In this document: piece after piece, positions 1 to 7,404 of the stretch
Layout of the letters: every line of letters starts with the position of its first letter
Numbering within the stretch: the first letter of the stretch is position 1
NCBI GenBank assembly: GCA_900556555.1
Contig: USPF01000058.1
Location: forward strand, 1 to 12,088
Direction: 5' to 3'
Source: an uncultured Blautia sp.
GTDB lineage: Bacteria; Bacillota; Clostridia; Lachnospirales; Lachnospiraceae
DNA: 12,088 nucleotides
The notes under the pieces: generated by a model
Told to the model about the DNA's origin: nothing
Databases searched by the model: none
Seen by the model: the letters and a program-made list of their open reading frames with translations, nothing else
Made by a program: the position numbers and the translations under genes

Positions 1-160
1 ATAAACGCTGAAGGCATCTAAGCGTGAAGCCCCCCTCAAGATGAGATATCCCATCCGAAAGGAGTAAGACCCCTTGAAGACGACGAGGTAGATAGGGCAG
101 AGGTGGAAGTGCAGTAATGTATGGAGCTGACTGCTACTAATCGGTCGAGGGCTTGACCAA
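1..160 (+). rRNA. 23S ribosomal RNA, 3' end (partial)
   Basis: The stretch carries the conserved closing part of bacterial 23S rRNA, including the CTACTAATCGGTCGAGGG region just before the 3' end. The final CTTGACCA is the strand that pairs with the 5' end of mature 23S in helix 1. The gene is cut by the window start, so only about 160 nt are visible. The exact mature 3' end (158-160) is inferred from the position of that pairing strand. No 5S rRNA signature follows: there is no CCGAAC or GAAGTTAAG type sequence before the terminator at 238. Confidence 0.97.
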
Positions 161-161
161 A

Positions 162-177
162 GGAACCGTAAGGTTCC
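162..177 (+). other. Short hairpin just after 23S 3' end
   Basis: GGAACC (162-167) and GGTTCC (172-177) form a perfect 6-bp stem with a GTAA tetraloop, directly downstream of the 23S 3' end. It could be a spacer or processing element of the pre-rRNA. There is no U-tract after it, so it is not a terminator by itself. Confidence 0.4.
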
Positions 178-237
178 AGCGGCAGAGTTGGAAGGTTTGA
201 GTTTTGTATATGTGGTTTTGAAGGTATATGCATGTTG

Positions 238-276
238 AAAAGCCTTGCTGAGGAGAGTATCAGCAAGGCTTTTTTG
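238..276 (+). terminator. Intrinsic terminator of the rRNA operon
   Basis: AGCCTTGCTGA (241-251) pairs perfectly with TCAGCAAGGCT (260-270) around an 8-nt loop. The stem is extended by AAA/TTT and followed by a T-rich tail. This is a textbook rho-independent terminator about 80 nt after the 23S end, so the rRNA transcript appears to stop here without a 5S gene. Confidence 0.93.
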
Positions 277-373
277 TTGTTTTATGATTTAAAATATTGA
301 TTTTTCAATATAGGAGTTCAATTTTGGATGCAGGAAGTTTGAGTTAATTATAAGAAAAATAAATTATAAATTC

Positions 374-418
374 AACAGATCTCTGGGCTGAAATTTACCA
401 GAGAAGTCTGTTTTTTTT
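374..418 (+). terminator. Second terminator-like hairpin upstream of 476
   Basis: AACAGA (374-379) plus TCTCTGG (380-386) pair with CCAGAGA (398-404) and TCTGTT (407-412), with a 2-nt bulge (405-406), and a run of eight T (411-418) follows. No gene lies between this and the terminator at 238-276, so it probably acts as a second barrier against read-through from the rRNA operon. The 277-373 stretch otherwise holds only A/T-rich sequence and a small ATATTGA/TCAATAT hairpin (294-311). Confidence 0.75.
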
Positions 419-430
419 ATATATATTTTC

Positions 431-439
431 TGGTATAAT
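431..439 (+). promoter_or_regulatory. Extended -10 promoter for the binding protein-kinase-regulator operon
   Basis: TGGTATAAT is a perfect TATAAT (434-439) with an upstream TG at the extended -10 position. No good -35 hexamer is present; the matching region is the T-run of the preceding hairpin. The predicted start near 446 gives a leader of about 30 nt before the ATG at 476, with an AGGTGG ribosome binding site at 463-468. Confidence 0.65.
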
Positions 440-475
440 TTTAAATAATGTCTGCAAAGGATAGGTGGTAAATAG

Positions 476-1759
476 ATGAAAAAGTATATATATTCCGCTA
501 TGTTTTTTTTGGTGGCCGGTTTGTCGTGTTGTTCTTTTTCTGCATGTAAGAAGCAGGAGGAGAGGGATAAAAAAGAAATAGTGCGTTTGGAGTTTTATAA
601 CAGAAAACGGGAAGTATATGCGGTATTAGAAGAAATTATTGAGAAGTTTAACGAATCTCAAGATGAAATCGAAGTTTATCAGAATACAAATACAAATGCA
701 GATACAGCACTTCGAATTGCTGCGGTGGATGGAGATTTTCCGGATATTGTAGAACTTGGTGGATTGCAGAGTGTGGAAACCTTTGAATACGTCATGGGAA
801 ATTGTTTAATTCCGCTTGATGATATGGAATGTGCATCCAGGATTAAAAAAGAATATTTGCCGTATTTGCGATATGACTCACATATTTATCAGATGCCGTT
901 GGCTATGAGTTTTGAGGGGATTTATGTGAATCTGGATTTGTTTAAAGAAGAAGGATTGGAAATACCAACGACATATGAGGAATTATGTCAGGTGTCTGAG
1001 GAAATTTTAGATAGAGGAAAAATCCCATTTTTATTTGCAGATAAAGAGAGCTGGACAGTACATCAAAACTGGGAGTGTATAGAAGGTGCCGCAAGGGGAA
1101 ATTTCGAAGAGTTTTGGACTGAAGTAGCAGAAGGAAAAACTACATTTACGGAAGATGACATCAGCAAAGGCTCTTTAGAGAAATTAATCAAACTGCATCA
1201 ATATACAACAGAAGAATATTCTAATTTTAACTATGATGAAGCTATGACCAGATTTGCGGCAGAAGAAAGTTTTATGTTTATGCAGGGAAGCTGGGCTTAC
1301 AGAAATATTATGGAGAGGAATCCACAAATGAATTTGGAATTAATCCCATTTCCTGTGGATAAGGGACAAAAACAATTTGTTACTTTGTGGATAGACAGCA
1401 GTGTAGGGATTTCCAGGGACTGTAAGCATCCCGAAGAGGCACAAAAATTTATTGAATTTTTGATGAAACCAGAAAATCTTCAGATATATCTGGATGAAGA
1501 GTGTTCACTTGGAAGTATGGAAGGCAGTATAGACCGGGCAGAATATGCACCCAGGGTACATAGATTACTGTCAGAGGGAAATGCAGTGATGGATGCATCC
1601 TGGCTACCTTTACAGACCAGTGTGATTCGTGATACAGATATTGGAGCGTTAATGCCAAATGCAGGTGGGGAAGAAGTGAGAGATTATTTAGAGAAATATA
1701 CCAAAAGCCTGCAAAAACATAAAGATTTATATCTGGAAGCAAAGGAGAAACGAAAATGA
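476..1759 (+). CDS. Extracellular solute-binding lipoprotein (family 1), first gene of the two-component operon
   Basis: This is a 427-residue periplasmic-type sugar-binding protein anchored to the outer face of the membrane. The N-terminus is a lipoprotein signal peptide (KK at 2-3, hydrophobic stretch 8-19) with a lipobox-like FSAC, the likely lipidated Cys being C24. The body is clearly paralogous to the binding protein at 5222-6508: both share FNESQD/YNESQD (58-63 here), IPTTYEEL/VPTTFSEL (163-170) and QGSWAY/NGSWAI (270-275). The start is set by AGGTGG 7 nt upstream. The stop overlaps the kinase start (ATGA), so the two are translationally coupled. That coupling suggests this copy works with the kinase as a ligand-sensing subunit rather than in transport, but this is inference. 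It could equally be a second transport receptor with different affinity. The ligand is unknown. Confidence 0.9.
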   Translation: MKKYIYSAMFFLVAGLSCCSFSACKKQEERDKKEIVRLEFYNRKREVYAVLEEIIEKFNESQDEIEVYQNTNTNADTALRIAAVDGDFPDIVELGGLQSVETFEYVMGNCLIPLDDMECASRIKKEYLPYLRYDSHIYQMPLAMSFEGIYVNLDLFKEEGLEIPTTYEELCQVSEEILDRGKIPFLFADKESWTVHQNWECIEGAARGNFEEFWTEVAEGKTTFTEDDISKGSLEKLIKLHQYTTEEYSNFNYDEAMTRFAAEESFMFMQGSWAYRNIMERNPQMNLELIPFPVDKGQKQFVTLWIDSSVGISRDCKHPEEAQKFIEFLMKPENLQIYLDEECSLGSMEGSIDRAEYAPRVHRLLSEGNAVMDASWLPLQTSVIRDTDIGALMPNAGGEEVRDYLEKYTKSLQKHKDLYLEAKEKRK

Positions 1760-3594
1760 GAAAGAAAGGGGAAGGAAAATCTATACAGCAGAAAGTCATG
1801 TCTGGTTTTTGTATTTTATTCGGTGTTTCTTTGTTGGCATTTTTGATTTTGTTTATCAGAAGTTACAGGCGGGAAGTAAGGACAGAACTGGAACATATGG
1901 AAGATTATAATCAGCAGTTAAGTGTGAACTTGGATGGAATGATTGAAACCATAGCTTCTTTTCGCTATATTCATTTTTCGGACAATAAAATAAGAAATTT
2001 GTTATGTAGTGATGATTGTGATATTGATTCGAGGAGTCATAAAGAAACTGAGTATAAGCTGGAAGAATATTTAAAACTTTTAGTGGATATGGGGCAGGGG
2101 GTACTCAGAGCAGTCATTGTAACAGAAGACGGAAGAGTTTATAAAAACGTAGAAGAAATAGAAGATGACTATATTCAGAGGATGAATGAGCAGCTTGATA
2201 AAGGTTGGAAAAAAAAGTTACCCGGTTTTTTCAGCCCCGTGCATAAAGAAATCATCAACTTAGTAAATTATCGTGTTGTGTCTATTGTAAGTCCTATATG
2301 GAATCTTGGTCAGGATAGTCCGATTGCAACAGTTTATTTGGATGTGGATTTCGATAAACTATCCAATCAGTGGTATAATTTGGAGAAGAGAAATCAAAGT
2401 TTTGATTTTATGATTTTTTCGGAAAATCAGATGCTGTTTGATTCTCAAAAGGGAGAAGAAATTAAAGAATTTCAGAAGTTTATAGAACAATGCAAAACAG
2501 TGCTGCAAACAAAGGAGAATGGAAAAGTTTTAAACATCCATGGAAAACTTTGTGCGGTTGCTGTGGACCAAAATGAAAAGACAGGATGGTATTTGATACA
2601 GTACATGCCGGTTTCGAAACTAGCAGGACGTATCTTAAATAATATGTCGGTATTGCTTCTTATTTTGGTATCCGTGATTTTCATTATGTTAATTGGGAGT
2701 TTTATTCTGGCGAAAAAGGTCAGTCATCCAGTAAAAGAGTTGTCGGAGTTTATGGGGAAAGTTGCCGGTGTATCTGAGGATGGACAGGAGATTTCCTTGT
2801 TTTCGCCTGAGAAAACAGAGGGAATAGAAGAAATTCAGCAGATGATTAATAGTTATAATGCTATGGCGAAACGAATCAACGATAACATCATTAAAGATTA
2901 TATTTATAAACTGAATCAGAAACAGGCAGAGTTGAAAATGCTGCAGTTTCAAATTAATCCGCATTTTCTGTATAATGCGTTGAATACCATCAGTTCTATT
3001 GCACAGTTGCAGGATGTGGACTATATACCAGAAATTGCGTCTGGGTTGTCAGATATGTTTCGGTATAATATTGATGGAAGAGAAGTGGTATCTTTACAAG
3101 AAGAAATTACTCAGACCGAAAATTATATGAGTATTCAAAAAATCCGCTTTCCAGAGCGTTTTGTTATAGAAATTTCTGTGGAGCAAGAACTTTTAGAGTG
3201 TCAGGTTTTGAAATTTATTTTACAGCCTATTGTAGAAAATTCTTATAAGTATGGATTTAAGAAGAAGCAGAAGAAAGATATTCTGCGTATTAGCGGTTAC
3301 AGGGAAAAAGGCGGGGATATTTTGTTAATGATTGAAGATAACGGTGTGGGAATAGAGGAAGAAAAAGTAAAATGCATAAACGAGACTTTGGCAGGGGAAG
3401 ATGGTTTTGAAACTGCCTCAGGAATCGGTCTTCGTAATGTAAATGCCAGAATCAGAAATTATTATGGAGACAATTACGGTATTTGGTTGGAAAGTAAACT
3501 TGACAGCTTTACTAGAGTGTATTTGAAAGTACGGGAGATATCCGGTTCAGAGAAGAGGGAGGATAGGAAGTATGAGGATAATCGTAGCAGATGA
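1756..3594 (+). CDS. YesM-type sensor histidine kinase
   Basis: This 612-residue membrane sensor kinase belongs to the LytS/YesM His_kinase family. Transmembrane segment 1 (about 15-35) and segment 2 (about 298-319) flank an extracellular sensing region of about 260 residues. A HAMP linker follows, beginning near P325. The phosphoacceptor motif is FQINPHFLYN with His403. The ATPase domain shows the N-box (QPIVENSYKYGF, E494-N495), the G1 box (EDNGVGI, 527-533) and the G2 box (GIGLRNVNARI, 556-566). All catalytic motifs are intact. The start codon overlaps the upstream stop as ATGA, with AAAGGAG at 1741-1747. The partner is the response regulator that overlaps its 3' end by 23 bp. The signal is probably a sugar, perhaps presented by the co-encoded binding protein. 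Confidence 0.95.
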   Translation: MRKKGEGKSIQQKVMSGFCILFGVSLLAFLILFIRSYRREVRTELEHMEDYNQQLSVNLDGMIETIASFRYIHFSDNKIRNLLCSDDCDIDSRSHKETEYKLEEYLKLLVDMGQGVLRAVIVTEDGRVYKNVEEIEDDYIQRMNEQLDKGWKKKLPGFFSPVHKEIINLVNYRVVSIVSPIWNLGQDSPIATVYLDVDFDKLSNQWYNLEKRNQSFDFMIFSENQMLFDSQKGEEIKEFQKFIEQCKTVLQTKENGKVLNIHGKLCAVAVDQNEKTGWYLIQYMPVSKLAGRILNNMSVLLLILVSVIFIMLIGSFILAKKVSHPVKELSEFMGKVAGVSEDGQEISLFSPEKTEGIEEIQQMINSYNAMAKRINDNIIKDYIYKLNQKQAELKMLQFQINPHFLYNALNTISSIAQLQDVDYIPEIASGLSDMFRYNIDGREVVSLQEEITQTENYMSIQKIRFPERFVIEISVEQELLECQVLKFILQPIVENSYKYGFKKKQKKDILRISGYREKGGDILLMIEDNGVGIEEEKVKCINETLAGEDGFETASGIGLRNVNARIRNYYGDNYGIWLESKLDSFTRVYLKVREISGSEKREDRKYEDNRSR

Positions 3595-5101
3595 TGAGTT
3601 TTTTGCCAGAAAAGCACTGGTAAAGAGAATCGGAGAGCTTACAGAAGAAATTGAAGTCTGTGAAGAAGCCGAGGATGGAAGTGAGGTCATGCGGCTTTTG
3701 GAGGAATATGGTGCAGACCTGGTGGTGACAGACATCAGAATGCCGGATATGGATGGCTTGGAAGTGGCAAGACAAGTGCAGGAACGATTTCCTGATACCA
3801 GTGTGATCATCGAAAGCGGATATGCAGATTTTGACTATGCAGCTACAGCGATTCGCTATGGAGTGAAGGACTATCTGACGAAACCGGTCAAAAAAGAAGA
3901 ATTAGAAAAGGCAATACAAAGAGTAAAAGAAGAGAGAAAAAAGCTGAAACAGAAGATAGAGGAACAGATTGCAGCTCATAGAGGCCAGTTTATGGATTTT
4001 TCTCATGTTTTGGAAAATGAGGCAGCAGCAAAAGAGATTCTCAGGGATATGTTTTTAAAGATGGAAGAAGAATCATGGTATCTGCTGGCTGTACAGAGTG
4101 GAAAAGAATCGTTGTCAAAAGAACAGATTCATTATATTTTAGAGATTTTCACACAGGGAGAGGAAGCTATCTGTGGATATTATTTCTATCCTAAAAATGA
4201 ATTTATACTACTTCTTCCAGTAAGACAGCAGGAGCGGTTTCCGGAGGAGTTTTTCAGAAAGAAACTGGTGGAATGTTGGAATAAGACGCAATGTAAGATT
4301 CATTTGGGTGTAAGTCAATGTCATAAAAAGACAGCGGGATTTGTAAAAGAAGCGGCTGGGGCATACAGGGAAGCTGTATATGCCATGAATCAGAGACTTT
4401 TACAGCCGGAGGAACAGATTTATTTTTATGAAGCAGAAGTAAATGTGGTACAGTTGTTCTCCCAGGCAGAAGAGAGGGAGCTGGAGAAATGTCTTACAGA
4501 ACATAGGATACAGGAGGCTCAGTATATTGTAAAACGACTTTTTAAACAGTGTGAAAATAATGAGGAAGTCAGCATTTATTCCCTGTTTACCTCATTAATC
4601 CAGATTATGAATGTAATCAATAGAGTTTACACTATGAAACGGGGACAGGAGAGTGCAGAGTCAGATAAAAGTTCCTATCTGTTGTTTAATTTTAAGGCAG
4701 ATTTGTATGCCTTTCATTCCTTGGAAGAACTACAGAGTTATATTCTTGATTTGCTTTCTGATGTGTCCGAGGAGGAAGGGCAGAAGTCTTCTATTATTCA
4801 GGATTTGTTGAAATACCTGGAATGGAATTATCAACATGATATTACGGTGAATGAATTGGCTGCTCATAAATATTTTGTGAATCCCAGTTATTTAAGTCGT
4901 TTATTCAAGGCACAGACAGGAAAAACATTTTCCAAATATTTAATTGAACTTCGAATGAAAAAGGCATCTGAGTTTCTAAAAGAAAGCAGATTGAACATCA
5001 GTGATGTAGCTTTATGTGTAGGATATAATGACGTTTCTTATTTTATACAGACTTTTAAGAAGCATTATGGTATGACGCCCGAGCAATACAAGAATCAGTA
5101 A
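3572..5101 (+). CDS. YesN-type response regulator with AraC DNA-binding domain
   Basis: This 509-residue cytoplasmic transcription regulator has an N-terminal receiver domain (about 1-120) with the acidic pair D7-D8, phosphoacceptor D54 in VVTDIRMPDMDG, S82 in ESGYADF, and K104-P105 in LTKPVKK. A long central linker (about 125-405), typical of YesN-like regulators, has no domain I recognise. The C-terminus (about 408-509) is an AraC/XylS domain with two helix-turn-helix units, around ITVNELAAHKYFVNPSYLSR and ISDVALCVGYNDVSYF. GGGAGG at 3557-3562 supports the ATG, and the gene starts inside the kinase gene. The expected target is the transporter operon beginning 120 bp downstream, probably by activation because the candidate promoter there lacks a -35 box. 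Confidence 0.95.
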   Translation: MRIIVADDEFFARKALVKRIGELTEEIEVCEEAEDGSEVMRLLEEYGADLVVTDIRMPDMDGLEVARQVQERFPDTSVIIESGYADFDYAATAIRYGVKDYLTKPVKKEELEKAIQRVKEERKKLKQKIEEQIAAHRGQFMDFSHVLENEAAAKEILRDMFLKMEEESWYLLAVQSGKESLSKEQIHYILEIFTQGEEAICGYYFYPKNEFILLLPVRQQERFPEEFFRKKLVECWNKTQCKIHLGVSQCHKKTAGFVKEAAGAYREAVYAMNQRLLQPEEQIYFYEAEVNVVQLFSQAEERELEKCLTEHRIQEAQYIVKRLFKQCENNEEVSIYSLFTSLIQIMNVINRVYTMKRGQESAESDKSSYLLFNFKADLYAFHSLEELQSYILDLLSDVSEEEGQKSSIIQDLLKYLEWNYQHDITVNELAAHKYFVNPSYLSRLFKAQTGKTFSKYLIELRMKKASEFLKESRLNISDVALCVGYNDVSYFIQTFKKHYGMTPEQYKNQ

Positions 5102-5146
5102 GAAAATTCTTATTGGTCACATCAGATAAATTATACCGAAAAAAAC

Positions 5147-5221
5147 AGGTTCTCCTTATAATAAAGAACAGCAAGAAGGCGAAAGCCACTGGAATGTTAT
5201 TTATTATAAGGAGGATTTTTT
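5147..5221 (+). promoter_or_regulatory. Long inverted repeat covering the Shine-Dalgarno of the 5222 gene; includes a candidate -10
   Basis: CTCCTTATAATAAA (5152-5165) is exactly complementary to TTTATTATAAGGAG (5200-5213), a 14-bp perfect stem. Wobble and A-U pairs extend it outward (5147-5151 with 5214-5218). After one mismatch AACA/TGTT (5167-5170/5195-5198) extends it inward, and a GGC-GAAA-GCC mini-hairpin (5178-5187) tops it. The 3' arm contains the AAGGAGG ribosome binding site of the binding protein, and six T (5216-5221) run into its ATG. The 5' arm contains TATAAT (5157-5162), a possible -10 with no recognisable -35. Roles that fit are SD sequestration in read-through mRNA, an attenuator, or a stability/processing hairpin between regulator and transporter messages. 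The fold is seen in the sequence; the function is inferred. Confidence 0.7.
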
Positions 5222-6508
5222 ATGAAAGGGAAGAAATTAACAGCACTTGGACTTGCTGCTATGATGGGTATGAGTTTACTGGCAGGATGCAGCGGTGGAA
5301 GTGCAGAGACAGAAAAAGAAGCAAAGAAAACAGCAGACGGAAAGACAGAACTGGAACTTTTTAGTACAAAGCCAGAGAACAAAGAAACATTACAGAAACT
5401 GGTAGACAGTTATAATGAATCTCAGGATAAAGTGAAAGTTACTTTAACACAGCCTGCAGATGCGGGTACGGTTTTAAAGACACGTATGACAAAGAATGAT
5501 CTTCCGGATATGGTTGCCATGGGCGGTGATTTCAATTATGCAGAATTGCAGTCAGCAGGTGTTCTGGAAAACCTGTCAGGAGAAGCATTTTTAGATAATA
5601 TCAATGAATCTTACATGGATATGCTGTATCAGTTAAACACAGATCAGGAAGAAGCATGTTACGGTGTGCCATATGCAACCAACTCTTCCGGTATTATTTA
5701 CAACAAAGATATTTTTGCAGAAAACAGCATTGAAGTTCCAACAACATTCTCAGAATTAGTGGAGGCTTGCGAAAAACTTCAGGCAGCAGGGGTAACACCA
5801 TTTGAATTAACTTTTAAAGATGCATGGACCATTCTTCCTGCATGGAACTCCATGGCACCCGTCATGCAGCCAGAAAACTTCTATATGGACAAAAAGGAAG
5901 GAAAGGCTACTTTTGAAGGTACACATGAGGAAATCCTGGAAAATTACCTGACTCTGGTTCAGTATGCGCAGAAGGATTACATGGGAACTTCCTATGATGA
6001 CGGAAATAAGAAATTTGCAGCCGGTGAAGCAGCTATGATGATCAACGGAAGCTGGGCTATTACAGAGATTAAAAAAGCGAATGCAGAGGCGAATGTAGAC
6101 CAGTTTAAATTCCCTGCTACAGATGATGCAGAGAAAAATAAAGTGACTTCCGGTGTAGATGTGCTTCTTGGTGTTACTACAAGCTGCGGCGATGTAGAAG
6201 GCGCAAAAGACTTTATTAACTTTATGGTACAGAAAGAAAATGCACAGATTTATGCAGAAGAACAGTTTGCATTTTCAGCAGTAAAAGGAGTAGAGCAGAA
6301 CGATCCGACTGTTGCAGGTGTAAAAGAAGATATTGAATCTGGAAATGTAGTAGACTTCCCAGACCACTATTATCCAAGTGGTTATGATTTAAGTGCAGCA
6401 TTATCCAACTTCTTCCTGGAAAAAGCAAACGGAAAAGAAGATGCAGCAAATATTACAGATACATTAAAGAAACTGGATACTGATTATGATGCATTAAATA
6501 TTAACTAA
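5222..6508 (+). CDS. Sugar ABC transporter solute-binding lipoprotein (CUT1)
   Basis: This 428-residue substrate-binding lipoprotein is the extracellular receptor for the two permeases encoded next to it. The signal peptide ends in a canonical lipobox LAGC, with lipidated Cys23, followed by a flexible GGSAETEKEAKK linker. Family-1 features include YNESQD (64-69), DLPDMVAMGG (93-102), GVPYATNSSGIIYNKDIF (148-165), VPTTFSEL (172-179) and FAAGEAAMMINGSWAI (265-280). AAGGAGG at 5208-5214 defines the start, but it lies in the 3' arm of a strong hairpin. Eleven bases separate its stop from the first permease. The sugar cannot be deduced from the sequence, and there is no neighbouring hydrolase to hint at it. 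Confidence 0.95.
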   Translation: MKGKKLTALGLAAMMGMSLLAGCSGGSAETEKEAKKTADGKTELELFSTKPENKETLQKLVDSYNESQDKVKVTLTQPADAGTVLKTRMTKNDLPDMVAMGGDFNYAELQSAGVLENLSGEAFLDNINESYMDMLYQLNTDQEEACYGVPYATNSSGIIYNKDIFAENSIEVPTTFSELVEACEKLQAAGVTPFELTFKDAWTILPAWNSMAPVMQPENFYMDKKEGKATFEGTHEEILENYLTLVQYAQKDYMGTSYDDGNKKFAAGEAAMMINGSWAITEIKKANAEANVDQFKFPATDDAEKNKVTSGVDVLLGVTTSCGDVEGAKDFINFMVQKENAQIYAEEQFAFSAVKGVEQNDPTVAGVKEDIESGNVVDFPDHYYPSGYDLSAALSNFFLEKANGKEDAANITDTLKKLDTDYDALNIN

Positions 6509-6519
6509 GAGGCAGAGGA

Positions 6520-7404
6520 ATGAAGAAAAAACACGGAAATAAACCGGTTGTCAATCGGGCATTTTATCTTATGGTAATTCCGTTTATGATTCTGTTCTTT
6601 GTATTCCATACCATACCGTTTCTTCAGGGTATTTTCTACAGCTTTACTGACTGGAAAGGGTATGGAATCTGGCATACAGTTGGGCTTAGGAATTACATTC
6701 AGTTTTTTAAAGATCCGGCCATGGGACAGACCTATGGATTCACCATTAAATTTGCACTGTGTGCAACTGTTTTAGTAAATGTATTGAGTCTTGCACTGGC
6801 GTGTGGGCTCAATGCGAAGATTAAATTTAAGAATACGATTAAGGCAATTTATTTCCTGCCGTATATGCTGGGAACCTTGATCATTGGTTTTGTATTTAAC
6901 TTTATTTTTGGCAATGTAATCCCTCTTTGGGGACAGAAGCTTGGGATTGAAGCACTGAGCACCAATATTCTGGGAACGAACCAGGCGTGGCTTGGAATCT
7001 TGTTCGTGACAGTATGGCAGGCAATGGCCTTTAATACATTGATTTATCTGTCAGGGCTTCAGACCGTAGACCGCAGTGTGTACGAAGCAGCAGATTTGGA
7101 CGGAGCCACAGGGCTGAAGCGGTTTATCAAGATTACTTTCCCGCTGATTGCACCATTTTTCACTATCAATATGGTATTAAGTGTAAAGAACTTCCTCATG
7201 GCTTTCGATCAGATTATGGCTATGACAGGAGGAGGTCCTGGTACTTCTACCACATCCATCTCTGTTTTGATCTATAAACGTGGATTTGATGGCGGACAGT
7301 TTGCATATCAGTCAGCTAACGCAGTTATTCTGTTTTTGATTATTGCCGGAATTTCAATCTTCCAGCTAAAAGTACTTGAAAAGAGGGAGGCGAAGATGAA
7401 CTAA
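6520..7404 (+). CDS. CUT1 sugar ABC transporter permease, MalF/UgpA type
   Basis: This 294-residue inner-membrane permease has about six transmembrane segments (roughly 15-37, 73-98, 107-130, 157-181, 207-231, 264-283). The cytoplasmic EAA loop that docks the ATPase is EAADLDGATGLKRFIKITFP (189-208). The MTGGGPGTSTTS segment (235-246) is typical of MalF/UgpA-like permeases. It lacks the large periplasmic insert of E. coli MalF, as is usual in Firmicutes. The AAGAGG site (6507-6512) is modest, and tight spacing to the binding protein suggests translational coupling. It pairs with the next gene to form the membrane channel. The matching ATPase is not encoded in the window. Confidence 0.95.
   Translation: MKKKHGNKPVVNRAFYLMVIPFMILFFVFHTIPFLQGIFYSFTDWKGYGIWHTVGLRNYIQFFKDPAMGQTYGFTIKFALCATVLVNVLSLALACGLNAKIKFKNTIKAIYFLPYMLGTLIIGFVFNFIFGNVIPLWGQKLGIEALSTNILGTNQAWLGILFVTVWQAMAFNTLIYLSGLQTVDRSVYEAADLDGATGLKRFIKITFPLIAPFFTINMVLSVKNFLMAFDQIMAMTGGGPGTSTTSISVLIYKRGFDGGQFAYQSANAVILFLIIAGISIFQLKVLEKREAKMN

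Noticed and set aside
36..266. Minus-strand open frame of 76 codons across the start of the window
   Set aside because: It lies antisense to the 23S rRNA 3' end and its terminator; the rRNA explains the sequence.
294..345. Possible leader peptide or small RNA between the two rRNA-end hairpins (small hairpin 294-311, AGGAG at 313)
   Set aside because: The candidate reading frames are only 4-8 codons long, and no convincing promoter is present between the terminators.
3512..3810. Two overlapping minus-strand open frames of 87 codons each over the kinase/regulator junction
   Set aside because: No ribosome binding site is seen and they lie opposite highly conserved kinase and receiver-domain coding sequence.
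5102..5221. CcpA catabolite-repression site upstream of the transporter genes
   Set aside because: No match to the TGNAANCGNWNNCA-type consensus was found by eye in this interval or upstream of 476.
5113..5364. Plus-strand open frame of 83 codons between the regulator and the binding protein
   Set aside because: No ribosome binding site, low-complexity peptide, and it overlaps the signal-peptide region of the binding protein, which has a strong SD and clear homology features.
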